Source: Ahaetulla prasina (Eukaryota; Chordata; Lepidosauria; Squamata; Colubridae). Taken from it: DNA of 64,000 nt. The notes beneath the pieces are model-generated. The model was given only the letters and a program-made list of their open reading frames with translations. It did no database searches and had not been told where the DNA came from. The DNA lies in NCBI RefSeq assembly GCF_028640845.1, contig NC_080539.1, positions 177,160,736-177,224,735 of the forward strand. Reading direction: 5' to 3'. Shown here in pieces: positions 36,835 to 49,375 of this stretch (the stretch's first letter is position 1; every line of letters starts with the position of its first letter). Both the position numbers and the translations under genes were made by a program.

Positions 36835-36925
36835 TTTTCAGTCATCCAAGTGCTTTCTTTCTAAAGGCAACTGGACTTTCTTGTTTTGTTTGAAGATGAT
36901 TTGCTTTTCATCCATGAAGCTAGGT
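36835..36925. mobile_element. fragment related to the 28922-29100 insertion
   Basis: gattttcagtcatccaagtg, then aaaggcaactggactttctt and cttttcatccatgaagct match one arm of the fold-back at 28922-29100 in the same order. Confidence 0.5.
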
Positions 36926-37643
36926 CCTACAGTTGTACAATGATAAAGAAATTTCATTATTTTTCATCTTACTGTTGCTTCCATCTCTTTTTGCTCTAGA
37001 ATTAAGTGCATACTGTTATAGATGACTGTCTTTCTCTCTGAAATGCATCTGTGGTCCATGAAAAGCATCTTATATGTTGAAGGTAATATATATATATATA
37101 TATTCCCAATTTTTAAAGAAACTTTCCAAACCATGTTAATATTAAGCTTAATATGGTGCATTGCACTTAGTTTTTAGATTCATACAGTGTACAAAAACTT
37201 ATTCATTCTCCAACAAGTGACAACATTCATTATCTGATCAATACTATCTGAACAAAAAATTATGATTTCTAACTTGATTTCCTAACTGTTTAAAACTTTG
37301 CAGAAAGAATACTTACTGTAAAACTTTGAGCTGAAAGTGAGGTAGATTGTCAGACTTCTTTGCTACTTATTTCAGAGAGGGTAATATCCCAATTATGTAA
37401 CATGAAGCAAACTTCTATCAAACTATTTAATATGATACAGTAGATACTCTTTGTTACCTACTGTGTTGTAATTGCAATAAAGATTTTTTTCAGGTATTTA
37501 TCTGTTTATGTATGTGTATCTACATTATGTCTATATGAAATTGTCACTCATTTGTGGCTGGCAATTTGAATTATGTTTATGTCAATGTATATTTAGTTGG
37601 TTTTAAGTGCAATAATTAAGGTTGTATTTCCTTAATTATCCAG

Positions 37644-37688
37644 ACAAAGATATTGGCGTCTATCAGTACCATGAAAAGAAGGATCCAG
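37644..37688 (+). CDS. WDPCP: WDPCP coding exon A
   Basis: A 45-bp exon between an acceptor (ttccttaattatccag) and a donor (gtaaat). Translated with two leading bases of a split codon it reads KDIGVYQYHEKKDP and ends one base into a codon. The peptide closely resembles the DIGIYQYYDKKDP segment that I recall near the N-terminus of human WDPCP, starting at about residue 22. WDPCP (Fritz homologue) is part of the CPLANE complex with INTU, FUZ and CPLANE1, which recruits intraflagellar-transport A proteins to basal bodies; it also acts on septins and planar cell polarity. The 45-bp exon is too short to call alone; the call rests on the chain of six in-phase exons. The preceding exon (first ~20 codons) was not found. 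Confidence 0.88.
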
Positions 37689-38779
37689 GTAAATTTTTGA
37701 CACTTATAATAAGATTACAGTTAAAAATGCAGCATTTCAGAAATTGTATGTTTTGTATTTTATGATTACATATTTATGTAGTATATTTACAACAATGGGT
37801 AATTTGATCATTAAGTGCCTATTTTATTCCAACAGTCATAGCATAGTCTGAAACTTGTATAATATCTAGTAAATCATATAGTATTTAAGTCTGCACATCT
37901 TGATAAGGTAATTTTTTAAGATTGTTCATGTGGACTTTTACATTATCTTCCTTGTATTTACACTTCTCTTTCCTATCCTGTTTTATAGTATGGCATCTTA
38001 TTTCCTGATGAGATACCAGATATTTCTACAGTTTTCTACTTTGTTTTTGACAAAGATCTTGTCCAATTGTTGATTTTTTTCCTCTAATGGACCAAAACTA
38101 TTCCAAATTACTTTGCTCTGCCACTAGTAAGCCATTAACTCATCCTGCTTTTAAACATTTTTTTTCAACAAAAAAGTATATACTTAAGAAGTTTTTCAAT
38201 TTTTGTATAAAATATAAAGTACAATATATTAAATTGGTAGAGCCTGTTACATTCCATTTATTGAAGATCCAGTAGAGGGCATTCTAAATTCATAGTAATG
38301 CACTGATGTTGGTTTCCTGGATCCTCCTTTCCTGATATTTGAAATAGGCATTTCAGAGTGAATGATCAATTTTCTTTATCTGATTAAACTTTTTAATCCT
38401 GGAAGTTTCATGATGGGCCAAAAGGTCTTTTCAGCTAGAATGACTTCTTGTTTTGGTCCATATTAAAGTGGTAGTTTGTGCGAGCATTCCATGCTGCCTC
38501 CACAAGCAGCACAGACTGGTTTTGGTTTGGATTCGGTTGTCAAGTTAATTAGAATAAAACTTGTTTAGTATCATTGTTGAAATTGCTTCAATTTTACAAC
38601 AAATTTAGTTTACCAGAGAAGGGGAAAAATTATTTTTTTACTGATCAAATCTTTATTACAGTTATAGACCAGCATTGTTTTTCCTTGTGAAATATTTCTA
38701 CTTTTCCAAAATACAAAATAGCAGCTTGCTGACAATAGAAATTAAGATAGTCCAACTTTGTTTTTTCTTCTTCTTGTAG
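37689..38779 (+). other. WDPCP intron A-B
   Basis: A 1.1-kb AT-rich intron with GT...AG ends. A decayed T-rich LINE-tail-like sequence near 38640-38670 is the only structure seen. Confidence 0.8.
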
Positions 38780-38830
38780 AGCCACAAATGAAAGTTGGTT
38801 ATTTATATGAGAAACAACAATTAGCGGAAT
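38780..38830 (+). CDS. WDPCP: WDPCP coding exon B
   Basis: A 51-bp exon after a strong polypyrimidine acceptor (ttttttcttcttcttgtag) and before the donor gtaaga. With the split codon from exon A it reads EPQMKVGYLYEKQQLAE and ends one base into the next codon. The corresponding human segment, as I recall it, is less conserved (about PPATEHGNLEKKQKLAES), but the length, the EKQQLAE-like end and both phases agree. It is probably a linker ahead of the beta-propeller region. It joins exon A (phase 1) and exon C (phase 1) without disturbing the frame. Confidence 0.85.
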
Positions 38831-41618
38831 GTAAGAGTATTTTCTATTTTCTTGTTACTGCAAATAAATGTACAAATATGTAAATGTATGTTTTTTCTTA
38901 ACTTTGTTTTTTAAAATCATATATACTGTAGGACTAGCTTTCCAAATGAGATGCTGCTTTGTAAGAGAAATAGCAATTTGTCCCAGAGATAGACTTTCTG
39001 TTTTTTTGCACATCTTTTGGACTATAGTTTTTATTGTTCTCATTCATTACAGTCAGGTTGGTGAAAACTTGTAATCCAAAACATGTGGAAAGCATCAAGT
39101 TGCAAATAGATTATTTGGGTTTTTTTCTGTTGAGCCTCATGAAGGAGGTGGGTGGAGGGTGGAAGAACTATTACAAAAGAAAACATTAAGCTCTGCCCTC
39201 TATTTCTCTCAAATTCTAACCTCCATCACTAATTCTGATTCTTTCACTTCACATAATATGGGGATCCTCATCAGTCTTTCTTAAGTTGAACCTACTCAAT
39301 GGACTGATTCCACTTGAGAGAGAGCATCCTGAAGAAACATGGGTGCTGAGACAAGCTGGGCTTTAACGATTAAAACTAATGTCTTGAATTGAATCTGGGA
39401 CCCTATTGGAAGCCAAGCAGCAATCAAATCAAAACTATAATGCTATTAAATTGGTTCCCCGTTATTAAGCAGTCTACTGCTTACAAAGGAAATTTAATTA
39501 GGATCACCAGAACTTTCATGGCCCTTATCATATTGATATCTCACCTCAAATTGATAGATAAGTAGTTTCAGATAGAAGTTAAACAGCATGAGAAAGAGGA
39601 ATGAATGCTGTGTCATTCCAGACTGAAGTAACAAGCACTCAAATGTTTTTGTTGCGTGCACATTAGATAGAATTGTTCATTCAGGGAGTAGTAGAACTAC
39701 CATAATTTTCCCAGTCCAATTATTTTTAAGTGGCCCAAATGAATGCCATGTTTAATGAAACTGAATGCCATCGAGACATCTAGTAGGGCCAGGAGAAGTA
39801 CACTCCCTCTACTTCCCAACACAGATCGTCAGCCAGGATACCCGTTGCTATTTGCATCCAATGCCTGGGCCTGAATCCTGATTGGAAAGGAAATAACCAT
39901 TTTAGTTATTTAGAATTTTCATAGTGGAACTCCTACCAACTTGCCCATAATGTTTCCATGATAGGAAACAGAGATTAGAGATTGGAAGGAGTTTATCCAG
40001 CAAGTATGGGTGAAGAAATTACTGTTTCTGGAGAGGTTGAATCACTGCCTGGTTCAAAGAAAACAGTCACCTCTTGTATACCCTGATCTGCACACATCCC
40101 AGATATCTGCCTGAAATGAGAGGCACAGATTCTTCAATCTTTCTCAGAGTAGATGATCTTGTAAGATGCAGCCTAAATCAGCTTGCAAAACTTTGCTGAA
40201 GTGCCATTTAACTCTGAGAAATTGACGTGGTTTTTTTATCTGTGAAAATCCTGCAAAAATATCACAGTAGTCTGTAGGAAGTTCTCCCCATCTCTGTCCA
40301 GAAGGGTATAGGTACCGCTGAACAAACTGCTGGATATGAGTCTGAAGACACAACAAGAAGAAAGAAATAAACATGCATCATGACTGTTGTTGTCATGGAA
40401 TATTCCTGAACTAGTGTTATCTTTGATTACATTTTACTTGTTTTCTGCCATACTGTTCTAGATTTGTCTTTAATTTTTCATCTGTATGTCTTCAGTCACA
40501 TAGCTCTACAATGCTATCATTTAGCTTTTATAACAAAGATCTCATTTAAAAATAATGCCTTTCTTACAATCAGTTGTTACAGTGTCCAGAATGCAGATTT
40601 CATTGCAGCTCAGTATCCCATTCCTTTTCCCTTCCGTACTTCTTTACAGATCTGGTGCTAACTTAACAGCAGCTGGAGGCTGAGGCAGACTCAATAATTG
40701 AAGCAAGGGAAGCAGCATTTGGAATTCAGCTGTTCAACCCACCCATCACATGTCAATTGGCCACCCACAATACTGCAGCAATCTCTAATCCACTCAATTT
40801 CATCCCAGTATTATGGGTGGATGGTTCTTTCTACATGCTCTCAGAGAGTGTTGCAAAGCACTATGGGATGGTATATAAGTGCTATTGCTGTTGTGCCTAC
40901 AATACAATAGTATTTACTCGTATGGCCTTCCTAAGCAGTTATCTATAAATTCAACAAGATTTACATTCTTCCGCTATAAATAGAGTACATGAATGTTCAC
41001 AGTAATTTAAAAATCATAAAACAAACTCATAAATAAATGAATAACAAGAGACACATATAGAAGTAAAAACGGTAAAAAGACAGGTTCTATAGTTAGAAGC
41101 AACTTAAAAGCAAAGGGCCAAACTAACAAAACTACTTAACTTGGCCAGTCAGACATTTGGAAGAATAAGGACCTCTCAGACAGAAAAGCGGCCAAATAGG
41201 ACTTCCATGATAATGTGTTTCATAATCCAGATTTGATCATAGAGAAGACCTCCTTATCAGTCATGCTTTGGTGACAATGGCAAAAACTCACTTTATATCA
41301 TCAGAAACTAGCAGGTCTAATTGATAGACATACTGTAGATTTCTGAGTCCAAGTTATATAGAATTTTAGTGGTAAATGTTCTTTGAATAAATATATTTAA
41401 CCTGCTTTGAAAATGGACACTTTAAATTATAAAACAGATTTATAACGGGATTGATAATGTTCATAATGCAGTAAACTTTACATTCCTTTTAATTTGGTTT
41501 TTTCAGTGTTTGAATATTTTATGTTAAGTTTATTCGTAAACTATGGATTCAAATCAAATACTAGTTACAGTTATTCATTATGGCATGCAATAATTTACAT
41601 ATTTATTTTATTTGCTAG
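38831..41618 (+). other. WDPCP intron B-C
   Basis: A 2.8-kb intron with GT...AG ends. It carries the decayed L2-like fragment at 39480-40110; otherwise nothing is recognised. Confidence 0.8.
39480..40110 (-). mobile_element. ancient L2-type LINE fragment
   Basis: The minus strand has remnants of RT motifs in broken frames: ALLDVSMAFSFIKHG (like the LLDLSAAFDTIDH motif) at about 39750-39795, and further on a SSFSCCLTSI-like echo of the SPMLFNIYMKPL block. It is heavily mutated, much older than the other LINEs in the window. Confidence 0.55.
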
Positions 41619-41689
41619 GTCGAAATTATCCTTGGGTACTTAAGAACAAACGTCCAGAAAAGCTTCGAGACACACTTAAGGAACTAGAG
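41619..41689 (+). CDS. WDPCP: WDPCP coding exon C
   Basis: A 71-bp exon between acceptor ttttatttgctag and donor gtattt. After completing the codon split from exon B it reads RNYPWVLKNKRPEKLRDTLK, followed by three more residues (Glu-Leu-Glu), and ends on a complete codon. It is nearly identical to the RDYPWTLKNRRPEKLRDSLK stretch of human WDPCP as I recall it. This is the best single-exon support for the gene call. The segment is basic, leads into a predicted helix, and precedes the propeller. Only 252 bp of intron separate it from exon D. Confidence 0.95.
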
Positions 41690-41941
41690 GTATTTTTCAG
41701 AAAGATTCAAGCATAACAACAATTAATCCATGCTTTCAAATCTCTTTCAACACCTTTAATTTTCCAAAAGATCATCTCCTTCTGGTGATAAGTCGGCTTT
41801 TGTATGGTGGGCTATCCAAAACAGTTGCATCTTTGTTTTAGATGTCAGGCAGTCTTTCCTCTTTGAAAAACAGAAGAACTTTAACCACACGTGAAATGTC
41901 TACAGTCATCTATTCACTATCTACTTTCTATTTTCCTCCAG

Positions 41942-42001
41942 GAACTGATGCAAAATAGTCAGTGTGTACTGAGTAAATGGAAGAGCAAAGATGTCTGTCA
42001 G
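41942..42001 (+). CDS. WDPCP: WDPCP coding exon D
   Basis: A 60-bp, exactly 20-codon exon (phase 0 at both ends) between acceptor ctattttcctccag and donor gtaaat. It reads ELMQNSQCVLSKWKSKDVCQ, against ELMQNSRCVLSKWKNKYVCQ recalled for human WDPCP: three differences in 20. Because it is symmetrical, skipping it would keep the frame. A frame running on past the donor to about 42079 is intronic read-through, not a longer exon. Confidence 0.95.
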
Positions 42002-43264
42002 GTAAATGTTTTGACATGGTTTTGCAATGTTCAATCAACAAGCACTGAACAATTTTTAAAGAGACTAGTCTTAAGTTAACTCATAGAAAAATACAGTGTT
42101 TGTTTAAGATAATTTCTTGATGCACATATTCACTTGAAGAACAAAACCAGTATAATACCCAGCTGAATGTCTTGACAAAAGTGTCTCTTTTCAAATTGGA
42201 ATCAGTCATGAAAAATACATAATGCTTTCAAATAAAATAAGCTATTTAGAAAATACAGGCTGCAAACCTCAATACATTCACACAACATAGAAGTTCAATT
42301 GAAATTGGCAGGATTTATTTCTGAATATACAAGTGCAGAATCAGCCCATCACCAGCTTCAAACTGGATTATCAGAGTTAGGAGAATCATTTAATGTTTAT
42401 ACTTGAGGTGTTTTTTTTATGACACCTCCAAACTGTCCAGAATGTGTATTTTGTATCTATGTAAATATTCACATAAAATGTAGAGAAAACATCTGCTCAC
42501 ATCTTGTTAGCGGCATGGAAAGTGGGAATAGGTTGGCATAAAGTGTGTGATCCAGCAGTCTAATCAACAGCTTTTTCCTGAAATATGTTAAAAACTACTT
42601 CTGCCTTTTTATTCTTGATATTTTTAACAGGCATATACTTGTATGACTTAATTCATTGAATTTTATTAATATATGCTAATAATTAGTTATAGTATCAGTG
42701 TAAGAATTTAATTTTCTTGTAATTATAGCTATACTTTATAATGATAAAGTTATTAAGTTGGATAATATTTTGTCTTACCATGTATTGTAATTTGAATACT
42801 CTTAGCTATTAACTTCAAAGGCAAAGTTTTGATACCTGATAATGATGCATTATACTGCAATCCTCTGCATAGTTACCTGAGAATAGACATCACTGAGTGA
42901 AACATACTTCATAAACAAATACAGGATTTTACTTTTAAAAGCATATGTACTTCTAGGTTTTTTTAGGGAACAATCTAAAACTAAGACTGAAGTAATGTGC
43001 CTCCTTACTAAAGAACTGAAAGGCAATCAGGTGATTTTTTTTTCATCAGACTGTTTTTTACATGGATCAAAAAATTAAGGTACTTTGAATCTGATTTCTA
43101 TCCTCAAAAAACTGGTAGGAAGCATTCTGAAACTGTAATTAATAAACATACATTATAGGTTTCACTATGAATTAAATCAGCATGATATATCAACAGGAAA
43201 TCCTGCTTCACAGTTTAACAGTATCATATAGATAGAAGTGATCTGGTGGACTTTCAAAAGCTGA

Positions 43265-43640
43265 GCAAAGCTTCTGTAGGTATTCCTCACTTACCAGTAA
43301 TTAGAACTGGGAACTCAGTTGCTTAGTGATGCTGTCATAAAGTGCAATGTCACGTGACCATGCCAACTTACTACAGCAGTTCCAATTGACATTGTAGGCA
43401 AATCTTGTGTGACGCCTGTATTCTGTGGTCAACGGCTTCCCCATTGACCCTACTTGCCAGAAGTTGACAGTAAAAATTACAAATGGTGATTATATTACCA
43501 GAGGATCCTGCAGCTTTTTCAGGGGAGATAGTTGGCAGGCATCCAAATTGCAATCATGTGACGAAGGGGATGCTGCAACCGCTGCAACCACAAGTCATTA
43601 GTGCCCCTTAATACACTTTTCAAAAGCTAGTAAATCTACC
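43265..43640. repeat. interspersed repeat of the 'lost-phase ACTTA' type, copy 1
   Basis: Decayed copy of a squamate repeat with phrases such as ttgcttagtgatg, gtcacgtgaccatgcc, ttgacagtaaaaatt and caatcatgtgacga ... gatgctgcaacc. The consensus I remember begins with a 'cctcgacttacaac' block and ends 'gtcataagtcgaggac'. Related copies lie at 46600-46980 and 48555-48835. The superfamily is not established here. Confidence 0.5.
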
Positions 43641-43804
43641 CCTGAAAATCTGGCCCTTGCCAACTGGTATAGAATTGTAATATCATTGTTCTACCCACTT
43701 TGACTATTGGCTATTCAAAAGAAGTACCAGATAATAAAGTTAAAGGGTTTTTGTGTGTTGTGATTGAAAATGCATACAGTTGTGACTATCTAATGCTATA
43801 TAGA

Positions 43805-44556
43805 CCCGTGATGGTAAACCTATGGCACAACGGCCAGCTGGTTTTCACGCATGCAGGAGTACCGGAAACCAGAAGAGGAGCCACCTGATGTGCCACCCAC
43901 TTGCCTCTGCGCCCCCCTGTTGCTCCTGCCACCGCTGGGGGCAAGGGAGCGGTGGCAGTTCTTGTGCTGCTGCTTCTGGCCGGGATGCTGGAGGAGGAGA
44001 AGGAGCTGGCGTTGGAGAGGCGAGCTGCCCAGGAGGGCTGGAGGAGAGCGCAGCTCCTCATGCATGGAGACGCCGTTGAGGGCCCAGCTCGCCAGCAGGA
44101 GAGCAGCTAAGAAGGCAGCCAGTCGCTCCTACCCTTCACCCTGCAACTGCCACCTGTGAGGCTGCGCAGGAATTGAGTCCGCGCAGGAAGAACGTCTGGC
44201 ACTGGGTTAAGAGGTGCGCTGTCTAGGAAGCGATCGCACTCCCTTGGCAGAAATGGCGGGAGGGGGGACTGCACTGGATGTTCTCAGTGGCGGCCTGGGG
44301 GGTTGCTTCATTGACATTTCTGGTTTCCAACATGTGCATGCGTGCTGGCCACCTGGTCTTCCTGTTTCTGGCATGCATGCATGCACGAAGAACAGCTGGC
44401 CGGGCTGCATGCGTGCTCTGGAAACCGGAAGATCATCTTCCTGGCACGCACATGTACGCCAGGCGGCTGCTCTTCCCATTTCCGGCATGCGGGCATGCGT
44501 GCACATGGATGCACTCCCATTTTGGCACTTGGTGCCGAAAAGGGTCGCCAACACTG
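43805..44556. mobile_element. GC-rich hAT-like element, 0.75 kb
   Basis: The left end is cccgtgatggtaaacctatg and the right end, inverted, cagtgttggcgacccttttc. Both match the 'cagtgatggcgaacc' family also seen, with clean ends, at 60280-60824. A clean 8-bp duplication is not visible. The interior is GC-rich with many gcatgcatgc-like runs near 44330-44510. Overlapping frames on both strands are compositional artefacts. Confidence 0.65.
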
Positions 44557-46192
44557 GCATAGGCTGTTGGTACTGCAGTGATATAGCAGCCACTAATATA
44601 AAGAATTCATAGGAACAATTTAGTTGGTTTTTAAAATTTTGAGTTAAAAAGCACATTGAAAAGAATATTCTCTTGTGATTAGTATTTTTTACTTAGAAGG
44701 TTTCTGAACTTTGTTATTGATGCTGCTGACTTCTAACTACCTATCTGGTTCTCATTATTTCCTTAAAAATGATAGATTGCTTATAGCAACAAATGTCAGT
44801 GTATTTGTTATAAATGGTGTTCATGGAGACTTGTCAGGTAGTAAACAACACCCTTTTCTGAATAGAGTATTCATTTATTTTTTGAGGAAGCCTCAACAGG
44901 GAATAATAGTATAGACATATTTTTTCATATATTATTTTATTTTACATAGACCCCTATAGACATTAATCTATACAGCTTCTAGAGAGTTTTGTTATTCTTC
45001 AGATATTTTCATTTATTTTGGTGAGGGAAGGGCAATTAAAAATACTTCCAAAATACTGTTAAGATACACAATCATATTATCTATTTCAGAATCAATTGAG
45101 ATTTTATCTAATCCAACTGCAATATAAAAATAAACTGAAGTGCTGAGATCTTGCAATAAAAGCTGTATAAGTCTAACTGTGTCTAATGCTTTTACTAGGA
45201 CAAAACCTTAAAGGACATTTGCCATCTCGTGGGGAGTTTCACTAACTATCTAGAATGATTACCTAAAGATACTTTTACTAGACTAAAGCAGGCAGTGCTT
45301 CTAATACAGTTTTACCAAAAATCTGCTTTATCTACATGTTTTCAGAGATTTAAATAGCATTTGTTTTGAACTAGTTAACCATAGTCTTTATATTTTGTAT
45401 GAACTATTTCACTTGTTAAGTAGAAGTATTTTAATGGGTGGGCATTACCCAGTCAGAGATAGACAATTTTTTTGATAGCCAAAATAGCATATTTAATTAT
45501 TTTGTGGGAAATTGAAGGTTGCAAAATGCATGGAGTTTTGTCAAATGTATAGTGAAGCTAAATTTGGCTGGCAGTTTTGAGTTTTAAATTATGATATGAC
45601 TATTTTAAGATGTGTGAGCTTTTCTCTACATTTATTTATTCATTATATAAATTTATGTGGCAACTTAGTTGACATGTGATTAAGGATGGCAATCAGTAAA
45701 ATAATCACAATTATTAAAACATTTAAAATCAATATTTCATGTACAGAATAAAATCCAACCTATATCCAGTCCAAGCCATGGTCAGAAGGCTTCTGAGGGT
45801 CATGAAAAAGACCCTCTTCCATTCTGCAGCGGGAATGCAATTTACTCATCTCTGTATTATATATATCTAATAGTTGATAATTATCATAGTTAAGCCATAC
45901 TTTGATATAATGCACTGTATGTAAAAATTTACATTTCATTTTATGCTTATAGGAATCTCCCTGTACCCAAATCTGAGCAAGGCTTATTTAAATTATGTTC
46001 TATTTTTCTATAAACTATTTTAACAAGGTATTTATGATTAATTTTAAATCCATTATTTGTTAAGTATGCTTAGGTCAGTATTCTGGGGCAAATTTATTGT
46101 CCTTTCATCACTGCTTAAGTGTTGTAGTAGAAAAACAAATCTACAGATGTGCACACTTTAAAAAACAATCTGTTTTTAAATGGTAGTTGTAA
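44557..46192. other. AT-rich intron sequence, nothing recognised
   Basis: No exon-like segment or named repeat. Confidence 0.5.
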
Positions 46193-46536
46193 ATTTTATT
46201 TATTTATTAGATTTTTATCCCACCTTTATTACTTTATAAATAACTCAATGCAGTGAACATACATAATACTTCTCTGTTTTTAGTTTTACATTTTTAATTG
46301 CTTTTCTTTTTGTCTTTTTATGTTTTCTAAGCTACCTACTACAGAGCTTCCTTATCAGGGAGATGGGCAGCATAGAAATATATTAAATAAAATTTCCCCA
46401 CACAAACAATCCTGTGAGGTGGGCTGAGAGAAAATGATTGGCTCAAAGTTATCCAGCTTGACTTTTATACTTAAGGCAGGACTAGAACTCCTGGTTTTTA
46501 GGCCAGCATTTTAATCACTACATCAAATTGGCTCTG
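46193..46536 (-). mobile_element. tRNA-derived SINE, squamate type
   Basis: The minus-strand head reads agagccaatttgatgtagtg, with an A-box-like tgtagtgattaa (46511-46527 region) and a B-box-like gttctagtcctgc (46477-46489). The body includes the reverse complement of cctgtgaggtgggctgagag. The tail on the + strand is tttatttatttattagattt with ttatcccacctttatt. This matches the common squamate SINE starting 'agtttggtgtagtggtta' as I recall it. It is old and diverged. Confidence 0.8.
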
Positions 46537-46599
46537 GTACTTTGAAGCATTCTGAAAATTCTGACAGATAAGATAGAAGCATTTGATGAACTGTATATT

Positions 46600-46980
46600 G
46601 TATAGGAAGTAAGTTCAGATTATCCTTGTTTAATGGTTCAGCGACCATTCAAATTTACAATATCCCTGAATGGTTGTTATGACTGGACTTTGTACTTATG
46701 ATCTGCAGAGTGCCCCACAGTCATGATTGCAATTTGCAAATTCCCTGCTGATAACCAAAGTAAATGGAGAAGCTGGCAGGAAGACAAAAGTCACGGTTAC
46801 ATGACAATTGTACATGCTTAACAATTCACCCAGTCCTTTATTAATGATGGCAACTGGGTTTGCCGGAACTGCCATTGTTTATTGTGCAGTCATATTTTGC
46901 TGTTTTTGACCACATCACTAAATGACAGTTTCCAGTCCCATTTAGTGTTATTAGACAAGAACTACTCATGTGTTTCTATA
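46600..46980. repeat. interspersed repeat, same family as 43265-43640, copy 2
   Basis: Phrases such as tggttcagcgaccattcaaa, cagtcatgattgcaatttgc, aaagtaaatggagaagctgg, acggttacatgacaattgta and ttgaccacatcactaaatga follow the order of this repeat family. Confidence 0.5.
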
Positions 46981-47459
46981 AATTGTACTTTGTAATAATT
47001 TCTTCAGTATTCATTTTCATCCCAAACTTATTTGAAATTTTTTAAAAGACATATTTTTTACCTGGCGCTATATTTTCTTCTTGGCATCACTACTTTAACT
47101 TTTCATTTGGAACACAGATACAGGTTATTAAATAGTTTGGTCATACTGGCTTGAATCGGTGGTGACTTTTTTGTTACTCAGTTGTGTTTTCACTAGGCAG
47201 CTACCTGGGGAAAGATTTCAAACTTAAATGGCAGATTTCTATTAATTATTGTGTTTGCAAATTATGGGAAGTACTTCATTCAGTAACATTTTCACACGTT
47301 TATATTATAATTCTTTTGCTTTTGTTTGATTATTAATAACCTCTTACTGCCTTTGACACATTTCAGTGGTTGAATTATTTAAAATATAAATTTAATATGA
47401 AACATCAATCTCTGTTAATAAGTTACAAATTTTATTTTTTCCTGTCTCTTTGGATTCAG

Positions 47460-47574
47460 CTTCTCTTTCCTTCGGGTATACTGGTATCTCTAAGCCTTTC
47501 TGGACCACAGCTGGAACAAGTGGTGATTGACAGAACCCTGATGGGAAAGTTCATCTCTAACACTATCAGTGATG
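47460..47574 (+). CDS. WDPCP: WDPCP coding exon E
   Basis: A 115-bp exon between acceptor tctctttggattcag and donor gtaatt, starting in phase 0 and ending one base into a codon. It begins LLFPSGILVSLSLSGPQLEQ; a later part reads VVIDRTLMGKFISNTISD. Human WDPCP, as recalled, has LLFGSGVLVSLSLSGPQLEK here, followed by a block differing at a few positions. These hydrophobic strands are the start of the WD40-like beta-propeller. The frame stays open for a further ~60 bp past the donor, which is intron. The next intron is 14.7 kb. Confidence 0.95.
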
Positions 47575-48554
47575 GTAATTATACCTATGTGCATGCAATT
47601 CGGCTGCCTGCATTTAAAGCGGAAGAGGAGAAATAGTATGTCGACAGGTAGACCAATTATTACCACTGGGGACTTGAAAACATTGGAAGTAATTGCATGA
47701 AATTCTACAGCTACTACCTTCACGACAAAACCACTTTAGGAAAAAAAACATTTTTTTATCAGCTGTTATATTCATTTTTTTAAAAACCTCAGGTCAGCAT
47801 GTAATTTTCCCCCAAAGCATTAACTTTTCCTATTTGAGTGCATTATATTTTGGTAGGCAAAAGTATGAGTACAATATACTCACAGAGTATATTCAGCCAC
47901 ATTATCTGACATTAAATAAATATCACAGATTGAATTCAACTCCTTCTACATTCAATGTAAGTTTTCTAGTAAAGAGCAGTGGCTCTTTTCCATTTATGAT
48001 CTGTTAATAGTATGACTCAGTGGTGAGTTTCAAAAAATTTTACTATCAGTTTTGTGGGCGTGCCTTTTTGGTGGGTGTGGCTTGGTGGTTATGTGACTGA
48101 GTGGCAGTAGCTGGGTGATTATGTGGCTGGGTGGGCGTGGCCAACTTGACATCACACACGTCAAGGGTTAGGGTTAGGGTGCCTGTCCTCTCCTCGCCTC
48201 AAAGGCCGCCATGAGATACAATTTCCCTGTCTATTTATTTAGTACTACTGAACATCCAAAATATACTATTTAATCCTATGTATATTTGCCATATGTGTAC
48301 ATTCATATTACATAGTATAGAGTGTGTATAGGCACACAAAAAGATACATTATCTACTATATATACTGTATGTATACACACACACACACCTCTTCTAAAAC
48401 TATACACGTTCAACCTCACCTACTAAATTTAGAAAAACACACCCAGAGTCAACTTTCTGCTGCACATTTAACTATAACTTCTGTACATTTAGAACATTAC
48501 ACACACCTTCAGATGTTCTTCCCTAGCTTGCACATGACTGTTCGAGCCAGGAGT

Positions 48555-48835
48555 GGTCATGGATTGAGTAAAATGTGGTGAAACTCACTTAACAATAGAA
48601 TAGAATAGAATTTTTTTTTTATTGGCCAAGTGTGATTGGACACACAAGGAATTTGTCTTGGTGCATATGCTCTCAGTGTACATAAAAGAAAAGATGTACA
48701 TCATCAAGGTACAACATTTACAACACAATTGATGGTCAATATATCAATATAAATCATATCAACATAATCAATGCTCTTGCTTAGCAACCAAAATTTTGGG
48801 CTCAATTGTGGTCATAAGTCAAGGACTATCTCTGC
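48555..48835. repeat. interspersed repeat (family of 43265), interrupted by LINE tail
   Basis: Left part: gtggtgaaactcacttaaca. Right part: cttgcttagcaaccaaaatt then ttgggctcaattgtggtcat and aagtcaaggactatct. The LINE 3' end at 48597-48770 sits exactly between them. Confidence 0.65.
48597..48770 (-). mobile_element. L2/CR1-type LINE copy 5, 3' end only
   Basis: Same 3' end as the LINE at 10133: agaatagaatt tail, ttggccaagtgtgattgga, atgctctcagtgtacataaa, then gatggtcaatatatcaatat. It is 5'-truncated after about 170 bp. Confidence 0.9.
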
Positions 48836-48920
48836 CTTCCTCTGCATGGCAGCCTTGTCCTAGTGAACAACTACTCCTTTCTGACAATTTTCCTCTCTGT
48901 TAGAGGCGCCAAAATAATCA

Positions 48921-49002
48921 AGACGATATAAGGTTTCCTGCTGGAGCAGGGGGTTGGACTAGATGGCCTCCAAAGTCCCTTCCAGCCCTAGATTGCTGTC
49001 CT
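48921..49002 (+). mobile_element. CR1 LINE 3' end
   Basis: ataaggtttcctgctggagc, agggggttggactagatggc and ctccaaagtcccttccagcc are the CR1 3' terminus. Confidence 0.85.
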
Positions 49003-49057
49003 GTTTCAAACCATCTTCTGAAGCCACATCTAGTGCCAGGGTTTGAGGGCTTTCCTT

Positions 49058-49375
49058 CCTCTTCTTTCTCTCTCTCTCTCCCTCTCTCTCTCCCCCCTTC
49101 CTTCCTCTTCCTTTCTCTTCTTTCTCTCTTTTCTCTTTTTCTTTGTCTCTTTCTTTATTTTCTTTCTCTTCCTTCGTCTTTGCTTCTTTCTCTTTCTTTC
49201 TTTATCTCTTTCTCTTTTTTCTCTCTCTTTCTCTTTCTTTCTCTTCTTTCTCTCTTTCTCTTTCTCTTTTCTTTTCTTGTCTCTCCCTTCCTCTTTCCTT
49301 CTTTCTCTTTCTTTGTCTCTTTTTCTTTTTTTCTCTCTTTCTTTATCACCTTCTCCCTCCCTCCCTCCCTTCCCT
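49058..49375. repeat. CT-rich polypyrimidine tract
   Basis: About 320 bp of nearly pure pyrimidine on the + strand, with TTTC/CTTT units. Ser/Leu/Phe-rich and Lys/Arg/Glu-rich frames here are artefacts. Confidence 0.92.

Larger units (their letters stand above)
42002..47459 (+). other. WDPCP intron D-E
   Basis: A 5.5-kb intron with GT...AG ends. It holds two squamate interspersed repeats (43265-43640, 46600-46980), a GC-rich hAT-like element (43805-44556) and a tRNA-derived SINE (46193-46536). Confidence 0.8.

Noticed and set aside
43820..44656. Possible GC-rich gene on either strand
   Set aside because: Frames overlap on both strands and lie between hAT-like ends; codon content follows base composition and gcatgc runs.
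48166..48181. Telomere-like gggttagggttaggg
   Set aside because: Only two to three TTAGGG units inside a hAT element, too short to indicate an interstitial telomere or fusion point.
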